Origin: Lentibacter algarum
GTDB lineage: Bacteria > Pseudomonadota > Alphaproteobacteria > Rhodobacterales > Rhodobacteraceae
Length of the DNA: 64,000 nucleotides
NCBI RefSeq assembly: GCF_040580765.1
Contig: NZ_CP158687.1
Location: 434,001 to 498,000, forward strand
Reading direction: 5' to 3'
Each line of letters starts with the position of its first letter. Positions within the stretch are counted from its first letter, which is position 1. Positions 26,314-33,830 of this stretch are shown here, in pieces. The position numbers were made by a program, and so were the translations under genes. The notes beneath the pieces were generated by a model that made no database searches, was not told the origin of the DNA, and was given only the letters and a program-made list of their open reading frames with translations.

Positions 26314-26838
26314 ATGAAACGCATATTTGTTTGGGACATTGCAGTGCGCAGCTTTCATTGGCTGCTTGTAATCGCTTTTGCGGCCAATGCGCTTGTCATT
26401 GACGATGACAGCAAGCTGCACAATCAGGTCGGTTATGTTGTTTTGACGCTGGTGCTTTTGCGCATTGTCTGGGGCTTTGTCGGCCGTGGCTATGCGCGGT
26501 TTGCGAGCTTTCCCCCGAGTGTGGACGGGGTCAAGGAACAGCTGACCGATATTGCCACCCAACGCCGTCATGCACATGTTGGACATTCAGCCCTTGGGGC
26601 TTTGATGATCTATAATCTCATCCTATCGCTTCTGGTTTTGTGTCTGTCAGGCTATCTGATGACCACGGATATGTTCTGGGGCACGGAGTGGACGGAAGAG
26701 CTGCATGAGCTTGCTGCGATCTGGACGGAGGCCTCAGTGGTCATGCATATTCTTGCCGTGATCTTTGAAAGCAAACGCACGGGTGTGAACCTGCCACGCT
26801 CAATGGTCAGCGGGTATAAGGACATGCCAGAGGGTTAA
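26314..26838 (+). CDS. Cytochrome b561-type diheme membrane protein
   Basis: 174-residue inner-membrane cytochrome with four helices and histidines placed as heme ligands: VRSFHWLLV (about 15), KLHNQVGYVVLTLVLLRIVWGF (about 41), HVGHSALGAL (about 95-98) and VVMHILAVIFES (about 150). Such proteins move electrons between quinone and periplasmic partners. It follows the PepSY gene and precedes the LuxR gene by 12 bp, making a plausible three-gene unit. Confidence 0.87.
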   Translation: MKRIFVWDIAVRSFHWLLVIAFAANALVIDDDSKLHNQVGYVVLTLVLLRIVWGFVGRGYARFASFPPSVDGVKEQLTDIATQRRHAHVGHSALGALMIYNLILSLLVLCLSGYLMTTDMFWGTEWTEELHELAAIWTEASVVMHILAVIFESKRTGVNLPRSMVSGYKDMPEG

Positions 26839-26850
26839 GCGAGAGATAGA

Positions 26851-27354
26851 ATGATGCCATGGTATAAAGAGTTTCAAGTTCCCCTCGGGCTGTTCGGGCT
26901 GATTGTTGTGCAGTTCTTTTGCGCCGTGTTTTTTATCGGCGATGTCGTGGCTGATTACCGCGCAATGGGCGGGTTTACTGGTGGGGTTCACTTCTGGTTT
27001 GAGGTGCTGGCTGCGTTAAGCCTGTTGGTCACGATCGCTTTTGAGGCCGGACTGTTAATGCGGATGTTGCGCCGTGCGGCGCATCTTCAGGGGCGGCTCG
27101 CTGTGACGAAGTTGGCTGTCTATGAGGTGATTGAGGCAGAGTTTGAGGCTTGGAAGCTTTCGCCTGCGGAAGCTGATGTTGCGAGTTTTCTGGTCAAAGG
27201 ATTTGGCATTGCAGAGATTGCGACGCTGCGGGGTTCGGCGGAGGGCACTGTGAAGGCGCATCTCAACGCGATCTATCGAAAGTCGGGTGCGCACAGCCGA
27301 GGGGATGTTTTGAGCCTTTTGATTGATCGGCTTCTTGACGAACAGACCAATTGA
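26851..27354 (+). CDS. Membrane-anchored LuxR-type HTH regulator
   Basis: 167 residues. Two N-terminal membrane helices (about 11-33, VPLGLFGLIVVQFFCAVFFIG, and 48-70, FWFEVLAALSLLVTIAFEAGLL) replace the usual receiver domain. A short linker leads to a LuxR/GerE HTH: SPAEADVASFLVKGFGIAEIA, LRGSAEGTVKAHLNAIYRKS (about 108-148). It would therefore bind DNA while tethered to the membrane. It lies 12 bp after the cytochrome b561 gene, so it may sense the state of that system. Target genes are unknown. Confidence 0.85.
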   Translation: MMPWYKEFQVPLGLFGLIVVQFFCAVFFIGDVVADYRAMGGFTGGVHFWFEVLAALSLLVTIAFEAGLLMRMLRRAAHLQGRLAVTKLAVYEVIEAEFEAWKLSPAEADVASFLVKGFGIAEIATLRGSAEGTVKAHLNAIYRKSGAHSRGDVLSLLIDRLLDEQTN

Positions 27355-27373
27355 GCATTTGCACGCCTTCTGA

Positions 27374-27389
27374 CTGCTGATTTCAGCAG
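27374..27389. other. Perfect hairpin in the LuxR-TPR gap
   Basis: CTGCTGA, TT, TCAGCAG form a 7-bp perfect inverted repeat 20 bp after the regulator stop, followed by GTGGGGC and only later by a weak T-rich stretch. It is either a weak terminator or a binding site; the sequence does not decide. Confidence 0.4.
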
Positions 27390-27468
27390 GTGGGGCTGCC
27401 TTCACCTTGCTTTTACCGTGCTCATGTTTAGGTTGGTCTCCAAGAGATTTGGCGAGAGGTCCGTGAGG

Positions 27469-29190
27469 ATGATGAAACATTGGAAACGGCTCTGTCTAGC
27501 CACGGTGTTGAGCGGGGCTGTGAGCCTTCCGATGCCTGTTTTGGCAAATAGTTTCTCGGGCGCATATTTGGCGGCGCGGCAAGCGCAATATGTCAACGAT
27601 TATGAGACGGCGGCGCGGTATTTCACGATTGCGTTGACGCGCGACCCTAGCAACCTTGAGATCATGGATGAGTTGATCCTTGCGCAAGTGGCGCTGGGAG
27701 AGTTTGAACGTGCAGGTATTGTTGCGCGCAAGCTGGAGGCGGACGGCCACAAGAGCCAGATCGGACAGATGGCGCTTGCGGCCCTTGAAGGCGCGGCGGG
27801 TGATTATGCTGCGCTGATCAAGCGTGCCGATGAGGGGCGGTTGATGGGCGAGCTTGTCGACGGGCTTCTTAAGGCTTGGGCGCTTGTGGGCAAGGGCGAT
27901 ATGACATCGGCTTTGGCCGAGTTTGGCAAAATCGCGGATGGTAACGGAACGCGGGCCTTTGGGCTCTACCACAAGGCGCTGGCTCTGGCGCATGTCGGCG
28001 ATCTTGAGGGCGCGGACGCTTTGTTTGGGTCATCTCAACCGGGCACCATCATGCAGACGCGGCGCGGCGTTCTTGCACATGTGCAAATCCTGAGCCAGCT
28101 TGGGCGCACCAGCGATGCCGCAGAAATGCTCAAGGCGCGCTTCGGCGAGACGCAAGACCCAGAGATTGTTCAGATGCGCACGCGACTGGAAGCAGGAGAA
28201 ACGCTTCAGTTCGATTTGATCACATCGCCGCAAGATGGGCTGGCTGAAGTGAATTTTACGATTGCCGGCGCGCTGGCCGCTGAGCCGCGTGGAACGGACA
28301 CGCTTTTGTTTGCGCGGGTGGCGCAGCATTTGCGCCCAGAAATGGTCGATGCGAGCTTGCTTTTGGCGCAGTTGCTTGAGGATCAAGGGCAGCTTGATGC
28401 CGCAGTGGCGGCCTACCGTTCTGTTCCAAGTGATCATCCAGCCTTTCATGTGGCCGAGATGGGCCGCGCGGAAGCTTTGCGCGCGGCAGACAAGATGGAC
28501 GCGGCGCTTGAGGTGATGGAAAAACTCTCGGTCAGCCACGCAAACCTACCTGTTGTGCATAGCGCTATGGGCGATCTCTTGCGCGGTGCGGACCGCTTTG
28601 AGGATGCCGAGAAGGCATATGACCGTTCGCTTGCGCTGTGGGAAGGGCGCGAGAATACCGATTGGCGTACGCTCTACACCCGTGGCATTGTGCATGAGCG
28701 GCTCGATAATTGGGATAAGGCCGAAGCCGATTTTCGCGCGGCGCTTGCAATCAGCCCTGGCGAGCCGAATGTCTTGAACTATCTTGGGTATTCTCTTGTC
28801 GAGCAGCACAGAAAGCTTGATGAGGCGCTTGAGATGATTGAACAGGCCGTGGCAGCACGCCCGCAGAGCGGCTATATCATCGACAGTCTCGGCTGGGCAC
28901 TCTTCCGTCTGGGCCGATATGAGGAGGCTGTGCCGCATATGGAGCGGGCAGCGGAGTTGATGTCGATTGATCCTGTGATCAACGACCATCTGGGCGATGT
29001 GTACTGGGCCGTTGGGCGCAAGCTTGAAGCAGAGTTTCAGTGGAAGCGCGCGTTGTCATTTATCGAATATGGTGAAGTCAGTCAGGATGCAGACCCAGAC
29101 CGTATCCGCCGTAAGCTTGATGTCGGCTTGGACCAAGTGCTGGCTGACGAAGGTGCCAAACCACTTGAGCTTGTGAATGACGACAGCTGA
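27469..29190 (+). CDS. Tetratricopeptide-repeat protein, exported
   Basis: 573 residues from the ATG at 27469 (MMKHWKRLC...), which follows GAGGTCCGTGAGG. A signal peptide (VLSGAVSLPMPVLANS) directs it to the periplasm. The rest is TPR-like helix pairs; clear ones are at about 40-75 (YVNDYETAARYFTIALTRDP), 330-365, 400-435 (FEDAEKAYDRSLALWEGR), 440-475 (DNWDKAEADFRAALAISPGE), 475-510 and 510-545 (GRYEEAVPHMERAAELM). TPRs mediate protein interactions; no partner is evident. It overlaps ispE by 14 bp. Confidence 0.85.
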   Translation: MMKHWKRLCLATVLSGAVSLPMPVLANSFSGAYLAARQAQYVNDYETAARYFTIALTRDPSNLEIMDELILAQVALGEFERAGIVARKLEADGHKSQIGQMALAALEGAAGDYAALIKRADEGRLMGELVDGLLKAWALVGKGDMTSALAEFGKIADGNGTRAFGLYHKALALAHVGDLEGADALFGSSQPGTIMQTRRGVLAHVQILSQLGRTSDAAEMLKARFGETQDPEIVQMRTRLEAGETLQFDLITSPQDGLAEVNFTIAGALAAEPRGTDTLLFARVAQHLRPEMVDASLLLAQLLEDQGQLDAAVAAYRSVPSDHPAFHVAEMGRAEALRAADKMDAALEVMEKLSVSHANLPVVHSAMGDLLRGADRFEDAEKAYDRSLALWEGRENTDWRTLYTRGIVHERLDNWDKAEADFRAALAISPGEPNVLNYLGYSLVEQHRKLDEALEMIEQAVAARPQSGYIIDSLGWALFRLGRYEEAVPHMERAAELMSIDPVINDHLGDVYWAVGRKLEAEFQWKRALSFIEYGEVSQDADPDRIRRKLDVGLDQVLADEGAKPLELVNDDS

Positions 29191-30013
29191 ACGGGCCGAG
29201 GCCTTTGCGCCAGCCAAAGTGAACCTAGCGTTGCATGTGACAGGGCAACGGGCTGATGGGTATCATCTGCTCGATAGCTTGGTGATGTTTGCGAATTTGG
29301 GCGACCGCGTGAGTGCCTGCTTGGCGGATCAGCTCCGTTTGAGCGTGACGGGGCCCTTGGCGGAAGGTGTGCCGACGGGGCCTGAAAACCTTGTCCTGAA
29401 AGCCGCTGTATGGGCGGGGCAGAGTGCGGACTTTGAGCTTGAAAAAAACCTGCCAGCCGCCGCAGGGATTGGCGGTGGATCGTCTGATGCGGCGGCGGCG
29501 TTGCGCGTGCTTGAAGCGCTGACAGGGCAACCAGCAGACGTGGGGCGGCTTGCTGAGCTCGGCGCGGATGTGCCTGTCTGCTATTTTGGCCGTGCATGTC
29601 GGATGGCGGGCGTTGGAGAGCAAATTGAGGCCGTGGATTTGCCGCGCGTGGCAGCTGTTTTGGCCAATCCGCGCGTTGAAGTGGAAACACCTCATGTCTT
29701 TGGTAAGTTGGCCGCAAAGAACAATGCGCCGTTGCCAGAGCTGCCACCGCTGGGGAGCGCTTCAGATTTGATTGCATTTTTGCGAGAGCAGACCCGCAAT
29801 GACCTTGAGCCGCCTGCGCTGGCGCTTGCGCCTGTGATTGGTGAGGTGCTTGATCGGCTCTGGGGGCTGGAGGGAGCAAGGCTGGCGCGGATGTCTGGTT
29901 CAGGTGCAACATGTTTTGCGCTGTTTGATGAGATTGGCGCGGCTGAAACGGCTGCGGCAGCACTGTCTGCACAGCGACCCGACTGGTGGGTGAGCGCGGT
30001 TTGGCTCAGTTGA
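29177..30013 (+). CDS. ispE: 4-diphosphocytidyl-2-C-methyl-D-erythritol kinase
   Basis: 278-residue GHMP-family kinase of the non-mevalonate isoprenoid pathway, phosphorylating CDP-ME at the 2-hydroxyl in the cytosol. FAPAKVNLALHVTGQRADGYH (about 9-29) holds the catalytic Lys; NLPAAAGIGGGSSDAAAAL (about 91-109) is the GHMP ATP-binding loop; RMSGSGATCFALFD (about 237-250) is the C-terminal motif. The ATG at 29177 overlaps the TPR gene by 14 bp, which points to coupling. Length is normal. Confidence 0.95.
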   Translation: MTTAERAEAFAPAKVNLALHVTGQRADGYHLLDSLVMFANLGDRVSACLADQLRLSVTGPLAEGVPTGPENLVLKAAVWAGQSADFELEKNLPAAAGIGGGSSDAAAALRVLEALTGQPADVGRLAELGADVPVCYFGRACRMAGVGEQIEAVDLPRVAAVLANPRVEVETPHVFGKLAAKNNAPLPELPPLGSASDLIAFLREQTRNDLEPPALALAPVIGEVLDRLWGLEGARLARMSGSGATCFALFDEIGAAETAAAALSAQRPDWWVSAVWLS

Positions 30014-30084
30014 GAGAATTCACGCGCGCCGCTTGCAACCCTTTTTTTAAACGTTACGTTCAGGGTGCAGAGAGGATTCGGATC

Positions 30085-30420
30085 ATGCCTAAGCTCATCA
30101 AGCTCTATATCGTCAACGTTGCCATCGGGTTTGCGCTCGCTGGCCTATTTGTTGGGATGTTGCTCTGGTTTAACATCGCGAATCTCTGGCACTTGGTCAG
30201 CACCTCGGACAAGGGTCTTCTGGCTGTTGTTGTCTTGTGGATTTCCAATGGTGTTATCTTCGCTGGCGTGCAGTTTGGGATAGCTGTCATGCGGATGAAA
30301 GATGATGACGACGATGAGCCGCGCGGTGGCAACCGTGCGCCGAGCCTTGTACATCTTGCAGAGCCCGTGCTTGTGCGTGTGAAGGCCAAGAAGCCGCAGC
30401 AACAGTCGCGCCGCTACTAG
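30085..30420 (+). CDS. Small membrane protein, unknown function
   Basis: 111 residues from the ATG at 30085 (MPKLIKLYIVNVAIGFALAG). Two hydrophobic stretches (about 6-28 and 45-72) are followed by an acidic run (MKDDDDDEP) and a basic tail (KKPQQQSRRY). The gene is conserved-looking, with AGAGAGGATTCGG upstream of its ATG, but matches no named family that I recognise. It follows ispE by 71 bp and precedes the structured RNA candidate. Confidence 0.7.
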   Translation: MPKLIKLYIVNVAIGFALAGLFVGMLLWFNIANLWHLVSTSDKGLLAVVVLWISNGVIFAGVQFGIAVMRMKDDDDDEPRGGNRAPSLVHLAEPVLVRVKAKKPQQQSRRY

Positions 30421-30439
30421 AGCAATCTTACTGATTACA

Positions 30440-30612
30440 TCAGGGAAAAGGTGACGGAACCACCGCAGCCGTTGGGTTATCTCATTCCCGAGGACCTGTA
30501 TGTACAGGTGGGCGTCAGGTAACATGGCCAGGGCCATGACAGAGCCAACTCCCTCGGAATGCTTAAGGCCACCGGAATGCAACCGTAAAACGAGAAGGGC
30601 AGAAGCCGTCTG
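30440..30612 (-). ncRNA. Candidate structured RNA, possibly 6S RNA
   Basis: The 284-bp gene-free stretch 30421-30704 has extended base-pairing potential. ACGG (30454-30457) pairs with CCGT (30583-30586), CCGTTGG (30469-30475) with CCACCGG (30569-30575, one mismatch), and CATTCCCGAGG (30483-30493) with CCTCGGAATG (30552-30561), with unpaired patches between: a long imperfect hairpin with a central bubble. Inside are ACCTGTA-TG-TACAGGT and CATGGC-CAGG-GCCATG hairpins. On the minus strand TTGCGC-N17-TACCTA sits just upstream (about 30621-30650), and the 3' part contains GGCTGCGGTGGTT, reminiscent of 6S. Strand and identity are inferred; ends are approximate. Confidence 0.4.
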
Positions 30613-30704
30613 CTTCTAGGTAGGGCTTGTTGAGGCGCGGCGCAAGTGGGCTTCTGCGGCAATTGTGACTGGACATGTGTTCACTATTTGTTCACATTTG
30701 AGGC

Positions 30705-31145
30705 ATGAATAATCTGAGCCTAAAATTACAAGCGGGTCAGCTTTTGGCGCGCGGAGTGTGCCGTCATCTGCTCACTCATAACTTTACATCTTTGGAAGAG
30801 TTTACCCCTGAGCGGGGTACGCGAGTTGATGTGATGGCGATTGGTCCGAAGGGTGAGATTTGGGTGATTGAGTGCAAATCAGGCCGTGAAGATTTCAGAA
30901 GCGATCACAAGTGGCGGGGCTATCTTGAGTGGTGTGACCGCTTTTTTTGGGCCGTGGATGACATGTTTCCGCTCGAGCTTTTGCCAGAAGATACGGGGCT
31001 GATTATCGCAGACAGCTATGGCGCAGAAGTTGTGCGCATGGGGCCAGAGGCCAAGCTTGCTGGCGCGCGACGTAAGAAAATCACGCTCAAGTTTGCCCGT
31101 GACGTGGCTCTGCGCCATCATCGTATGCGTGATCCGCTGATCTAG
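30705..31145 (+). CDS. MmcB family DNA repair protein
   Basis: 146-residue protein of the MmcB family, implicated in LexA-linked DNA damage repair in Caulobacter. It has a PD-(D/E)XK-like nuclease core: GTRVDVMAIGPKGEIWVIECK (about 38-58; D42, E56, K58) and the downstream SGREDFRSDHKWRGYLEWCDRF and DTGLIIADSYGAEVVR blocks. AGGC and TGAGGC just upstream of the ATG may serve as the ribosome-binding site. No LexA-type site is obvious in the 5' region. Its stop overlaps that of the converging DUF6324 gene. Confidence 0.87.
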   Translation: MNNLSLKLQAGQLLARGVCRHLLTHNFTSLEEFTPERGTRVDVMAIGPKGEIWVIECKSGREDFRSDHKWRGYLEWCDRFFWAVDDMFPLELLPEDTGLIIADSYGAEVVRMGPEAKLAGARRKKITLKFARDVALRHHRMRDPLI

Positions 31146-31321
31146 CCTTTGACAGCTTTGGCTGCTGCGAGGATTTCTTCGGCGATTTCTTCGGCTTCTT
31201 CCGAGGTGAAATCCATTGGAATTTCCACGCCATCTGCCTCAATAAAGATACGCACCATGCCTTGATCGGTTGGACCGATTTGCAGGTTGGCTTCAATGTC
31301 GCGTTCGGTGTTGATGCCCAT
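31142..31321 (-). CDS. DUF6324 family small protein
   Basis: 59 residues, MGINTERDIEANLQIGPTDQ onward, with VRIFIEADGVEIPMDFTSEE and ending in EIAEEILAAAKAVKG. It is highly acidic, compact and codon-typical of the host; AAGGAGAG precedes the ATG. Similar proteins are conserved in Rhodobacteraceae (DUF6324), without known function. Its stop overlaps the mmcB stop, and the GNAT acetyltransferase gene is divergent from it. Confidence 0.8.
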   Translation of the reverse strand: MGINTERDIEANLQIGPTDQGMVRIFIEADGVEIPMDFTSEEAEEIAEEILAAAKAVKG

Positions 31322-31400
31322 GGTGGCTCTCCTTCAGACTTCTCTTTGAGCTAGCGAGTTTTGGCTTGTGATGCAAGCGGGCTGGGCGCAAGCTCTGGGG

Positions 31401-31883
31401 ATGGAGAATATTGTGATAAGGGCGTTTGAGCCAAGTGATAGCGCGTGGTTGGTTGCGCAGCATGGCCGCCTCTATGCGCAAGACGAAGGCTTTGACGAAA
31501 GCTTTGAAGCGCTTGTTGGAGATATTTTGAACGCGTTTGTGGCACAGCACGACCCAAGCTGTGAGCAAGGCTGGATTGCGCAGGCGGGGGACGAAAGGCT
31601 CGGCTCGATCTTTTGTGTGCGCTTGAGTGAGCACAGAGCCAAGCTCAGATTGTTTTTGCTTGTGCCTGAAGCGCGTGGTCAAGGGCTTGGACGACGCTTG
31701 CTGAGGACCTGCATGATCTACGCCAAACAAAAGGGCTACAGCAGTATGCAGCTTTGGACGCATGAGAGCCACAAGGCTGCCTGTGCGCTTTACGCAAAGT
31801 TGGGGTGGTCGCTTGTCTCTTCAAAACCTGTTCATAGCTTTGGTGTGGAGCTTGTTGAACAAAGCTGGGAAATTGAGCTTTAA
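31401..31883 (+). CDS. GNAT family N-acetyltransferase
   Basis: 160-residue acyltransferase with the acetyl-CoA loop VPEARGQGLGRRLLRTCM (about 93-110, R/QxxGxG/A) and the LYAKLGW motif (about 135-141). The N-terminal MENIVIRAFEPSDSAWL is the usual GNAT first strand, so the ATG at 31401, which follows CTCTGGGG, is preferred over an in-frame one at 31368. The QHGRLYAQDEGF segment recalls MarR-GNAT-type acetyltransferases but no HTH is present. The substrate is unknown. Confidence 0.87.
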   Translation: MENIVIRAFEPSDSAWLVAQHGRLYAQDEGFDESFEALVGDILNAFVAQHDPSCEQGWIAQAGDERLGSIFCVRLSEHRAKLRLFLLVPEARGQGLGRRLLRTCMIYAKQKGYSSMQLWTHESHKAACALYAKLGWSLVSSKPVHSFGVELVEQSWEIEL

Positions 31884-31926
31884 GGCTCTTGCATTCATCC
31901 GCATGGAAAGTTAAATCACCCGCAAT

Positions 31927-32003
31927 GCCGCCTTAGCTCAGTTGGTTAGAGCACTGGTTTGTGGAACCAGGGGTCCCCCGTTCGAGCCGGGGAGGCGGTA
32001 CCA
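31927..32003 (+). tRNA. tRNA-His (GTG anticodon), no encoded G-1
   Basis: Cloverleaf: acceptor GCCGCCT pairs with AGGCGGT (first pair G-T), D arm GCTCAGTTGGTTAGAGC, anticodon stem CTGGT/ACCAG with loop TTGTGGA and anticodon GTG at 31961-31963, T arm CCCCCGTTCGAGCCGGGG, discriminator A at 32000 and encoded CCA at 32001-32003. The base before G1 is T, so the otherwise universal G-1 is not encoded and position 73 is A, as known for alphaproteobacteria such as Caulobacter. It ends exactly where the minus-strand DUF6476 stop begins. Confidence 0.95.
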
Positions 32004-32321
32004 TCACTCCCCAGTTGAAATTTGAACTTCTTGGAGAACCGTCTCGCCATCGCGGGCGAAGATGAGAATGCGCTCGTCTGTTGTGACGACGGCAAACCAG
32101 TTTTCGCCTTGGGTAAAGGCTTGTGCTTTTGTGCCTTCGGGGAGGGTCATCCGCGCAGGCAAGGGCGGAACATCAGCATTCAAGCGGATGACAAGCAGGG
32201 CAATGACCGCTACAAGCCCGACAATCATTACCCCAGCAAGGGTTGTTACCAGAAGTTTGAGGTAGCGCACGAGGCTCGGGTCAACTTCGTTTTCTTCAAG
32301 ACCTTCGGGGGTTTCACTCAT
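32004..32321 (-). CDS. DUF6476 family membrane protein
   Basis: 105 residues from the ATG at 32321 (MSETPEGLEENEVDPSLVRY); longer in-frame starts lie inside the divergent RluA gene and were rejected. One membrane helix (about 21-46, LLVTTLAGVMIVGLVAVIALLV) is followed by a small beta domain with LPEGTKAQAFTQGENWFAVV and ERILIFARDGETV. DUF6476 has no known function. Its start codon shares two bases with the rluA-like start (CATG), and its stop abuts tRNA-His. Confidence 0.8.
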   Translation of the reverse strand: MSETPEGLEENEVDPSLVRYLKLLVTTLAGVMIVGLVAVIALLVIRLNADVPPLPARMTLPEGTKAQAFTQGENWFAVVTTDERILIFARDGETVLQEVQISTGE

Positions 32322-33351
32322 GGCAGATGCCTCGCTAGAATTTAGGATCCTTGAGGATCCGCCTGCACGCCTTGATAAGGCGCTTTCGCGCGATGTGCCA
32401 GAGGCGGCTTCCTTAAGCCGTACGCGGCTGGCACGGCTGATGGAAGAGGGGGCAGTGCGCATTAATGGTACGGTGGCCGAGAACCCGAAGGCCAAGGTTG
32501 CTGAGGGTGATTTGGTACAGATTGTGCTGGCAGCCGCGACCGAGAGCCACATCTTGCCGCAAGAGATAGCGCTTGAGATTGTCTATGAAGACGACGCGCT
32601 TATTGTCATTAATAAGCCTTCGGGCATGGTTGTACATCCCGCGCCAGGCACGCCTGACGGCACGCTTGTAAATGCTCTGATGCATCACTGCGGGGCGTCG
32701 TTGAGTGGCGTTGGCGGAGTCGCACGGCCGGGGATCGTGCACCGAATCGATAAAGACACGAGCGGGCTTCTTGTTGTGGCAAAATCGGATGTCGCGCACC
32801 ACGGGCTTGCAGCGCAGTTTGAGAAACACACCGTCGAGCGGCATTATCGCGCGCTTGTTTATGGGATTCCTGATGCTTCTGATCCGCGCTTGCGGGGCAC
32901 AAAGGGTGTGAGCTTTGAACAGGGGGGTGTGATGAAAATCCAGACCCAGCTCGCGCGTCATAAGCACGACCGCCAGCGGCAGGCTGTTTTCTTTGATGGG
33001 GGGCGCCACGCTGTGACACGAGCGCGTGTCGTTGCAAGCTTTGGCACACCTGAATGTCTTTCGCTTGTGGATTGCTGGCTTGAGACGGGGCGGACGCATC
33101 AGATTCGTGTGCATATGGCTCATGCGGGGCACGGGCTTGTCGGCGACCCTGTTTATGGCGGGCGCCGCAAGCTGAGCGAGAAGGCGTTTGGCGCTGGGGC
33201 GGTTGCTGCTGTGAAAGGCTTTGATCGTCAGGCGCTTCATGCTGCGAGCCTTGGCTTTGAGCACCCTGTTAGCGGAGAGATGCTGCGCTTTGAGGCGGAG
33301 TTGCCAGAGGATATGGCCGCGCTCATTCAGGCCGTTGAGGGAGAAGCCTGA
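32320..33351 (+). CDS. RluA family pseudouridine synthase
   Basis: 343 residues, with an N-terminal S4 RNA-binding domain (about 15-80, RLDKALSRDVPEAASLSRTRL) and the RluA catalytic domain. The catalytic Asp lies in GIVHRIDKDTSGLLVVAKSD (about 134-153) and the C-terminal motif is ETGRTHQIRVHMAHAGH near 253-269. It isomerises specific uridines in rRNA, the target probably being that of RluD, but position specificity cannot be read. The ATG at 32320 overlaps the divergent DUF6476 start. Its stop TGATG overlaps the CHMI-like gene. Confidence 0.93.
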   Translation: MADASLEFRILEDPPARLDKALSRDVPEAASLSRTRLARLMEEGAVRINGTVAENPKAKVAEGDLVQIVLAAATESHILPQEIALEIVYEDDALIVINKPSGMVVHPAPGTPDGTLVNALMHHCGASLSGVGGVARPGIVHRIDKDTSGLLVVAKSDVAHHGLAAQFEKHTVERHYRALVYGIPDASDPRLRGTKGVSFEQGGVMKIQTQLARHKHDRQRQAVFFDGGRHAVTRARVVASFGTPECLSLVDCWLETGRTHQIRVHMAHAGHGLVGDPVYGGRRKLSEKAFGAGAVAAVKGFDRQALHAASLGFEHPVSGEMLRFEAELPEDMAALIQAVEGEA

Positions 33352-33671
33352 TGCCGCAAGCTGATTTGAAATATTCATCTGATCTCTCGCTGGATGTGCC
33401 CAATCTTTTGGCCGAGATCGAGGCGTTAATCCTGCGCCATGATGGTGGGGCTGGCGCTTGTAAGGGGCGGGCATACCCTGCGGAAACTGCACATCACAGC
33501 CATGTTTTGCTGGAGGTTCAAGTGTTGAACAAGCCGCACCGCGACGCGGCCTTTATGCAGGGCTTGCTTGCTGATCTGGTCGGTTTGCTGGATGCCGCCC
33601 TTCCCAAAGGCACTGAGCGGGCTGTTTCCCTAGGCTTTGCTGAGCCATTTTATGCCACTGGTCAGGCGTGA
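33351..33671 (+). CDS. 5-carboxymethyl-2-hydroxymuconate isomerase-like tautomerase
   Basis: 106 residues beginning with Met-Pro, the N-terminal proline being the catalytic base of tautomerase-fold enzymes. MPQADLKYSSDLSLDVPNLL and the C-terminal VLLEVQVLNKPHRDAAFMQG match the CHMI (HpaF) family, which isomerises a muconate in homoprotocatechuate degradation. No other aromatic-degradation gene is nearby, so the substrate is open. The ATG overlaps the pseudouridine synthase stop (TGATG), so the two are co-translated. Confidence 0.72.
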   Translation: MPQADLKYSSDLSLDVPNLLAEIEALILRHDGGAGACKGRAYPAETAHHSHVLLEVQVLNKPHRDAAFMQGLLADLVGLLDAALPKGTERAVSLGFAEPFYATGQA

Positions 33672-33762
33672 CCCTGTCATATTGATCCCAAATGCGTGAA
33701 GCTGCGTAACAAATCTAGACTGTTATGAGATCTGTCATACATGACCTTTAAGAGGCGGCAGA

Positions 33763-33791
33763 CTTGAAATTGCTGCGTGGCATACCTAGAT
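33763..33791 (+). promoter_or_regulatory. Candidate heat-shock-type promoter upstream of rpoH
   Basis: CTTGAA at 33763-33768 and CCTAGAT at 33785-33791, 16 bp apart, resemble the -35/-10 pattern reported for alphaproteobacterial RpoH promoters. They lie 40 bp before the rpoH start. This suggests possible autoregulation, but no quantitative scoring was done. Confidence 0.35.
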
Positions 33792-33830
33792 CAATGTTAA
33801 GCCCTGTTACATGATGGGAGGGGACAGAAC

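Noticed and set aside
30421-30704. SRP RNA, RNase P RNA, tmRNA or a cobalamin riboswitch
   Set aside because: Their conserved cores (GGTCAGG...GGAAGCAGCC, GAGGAAAGTCC, tag-peptide frame, GCCACTG-type box) are absent on both strands.
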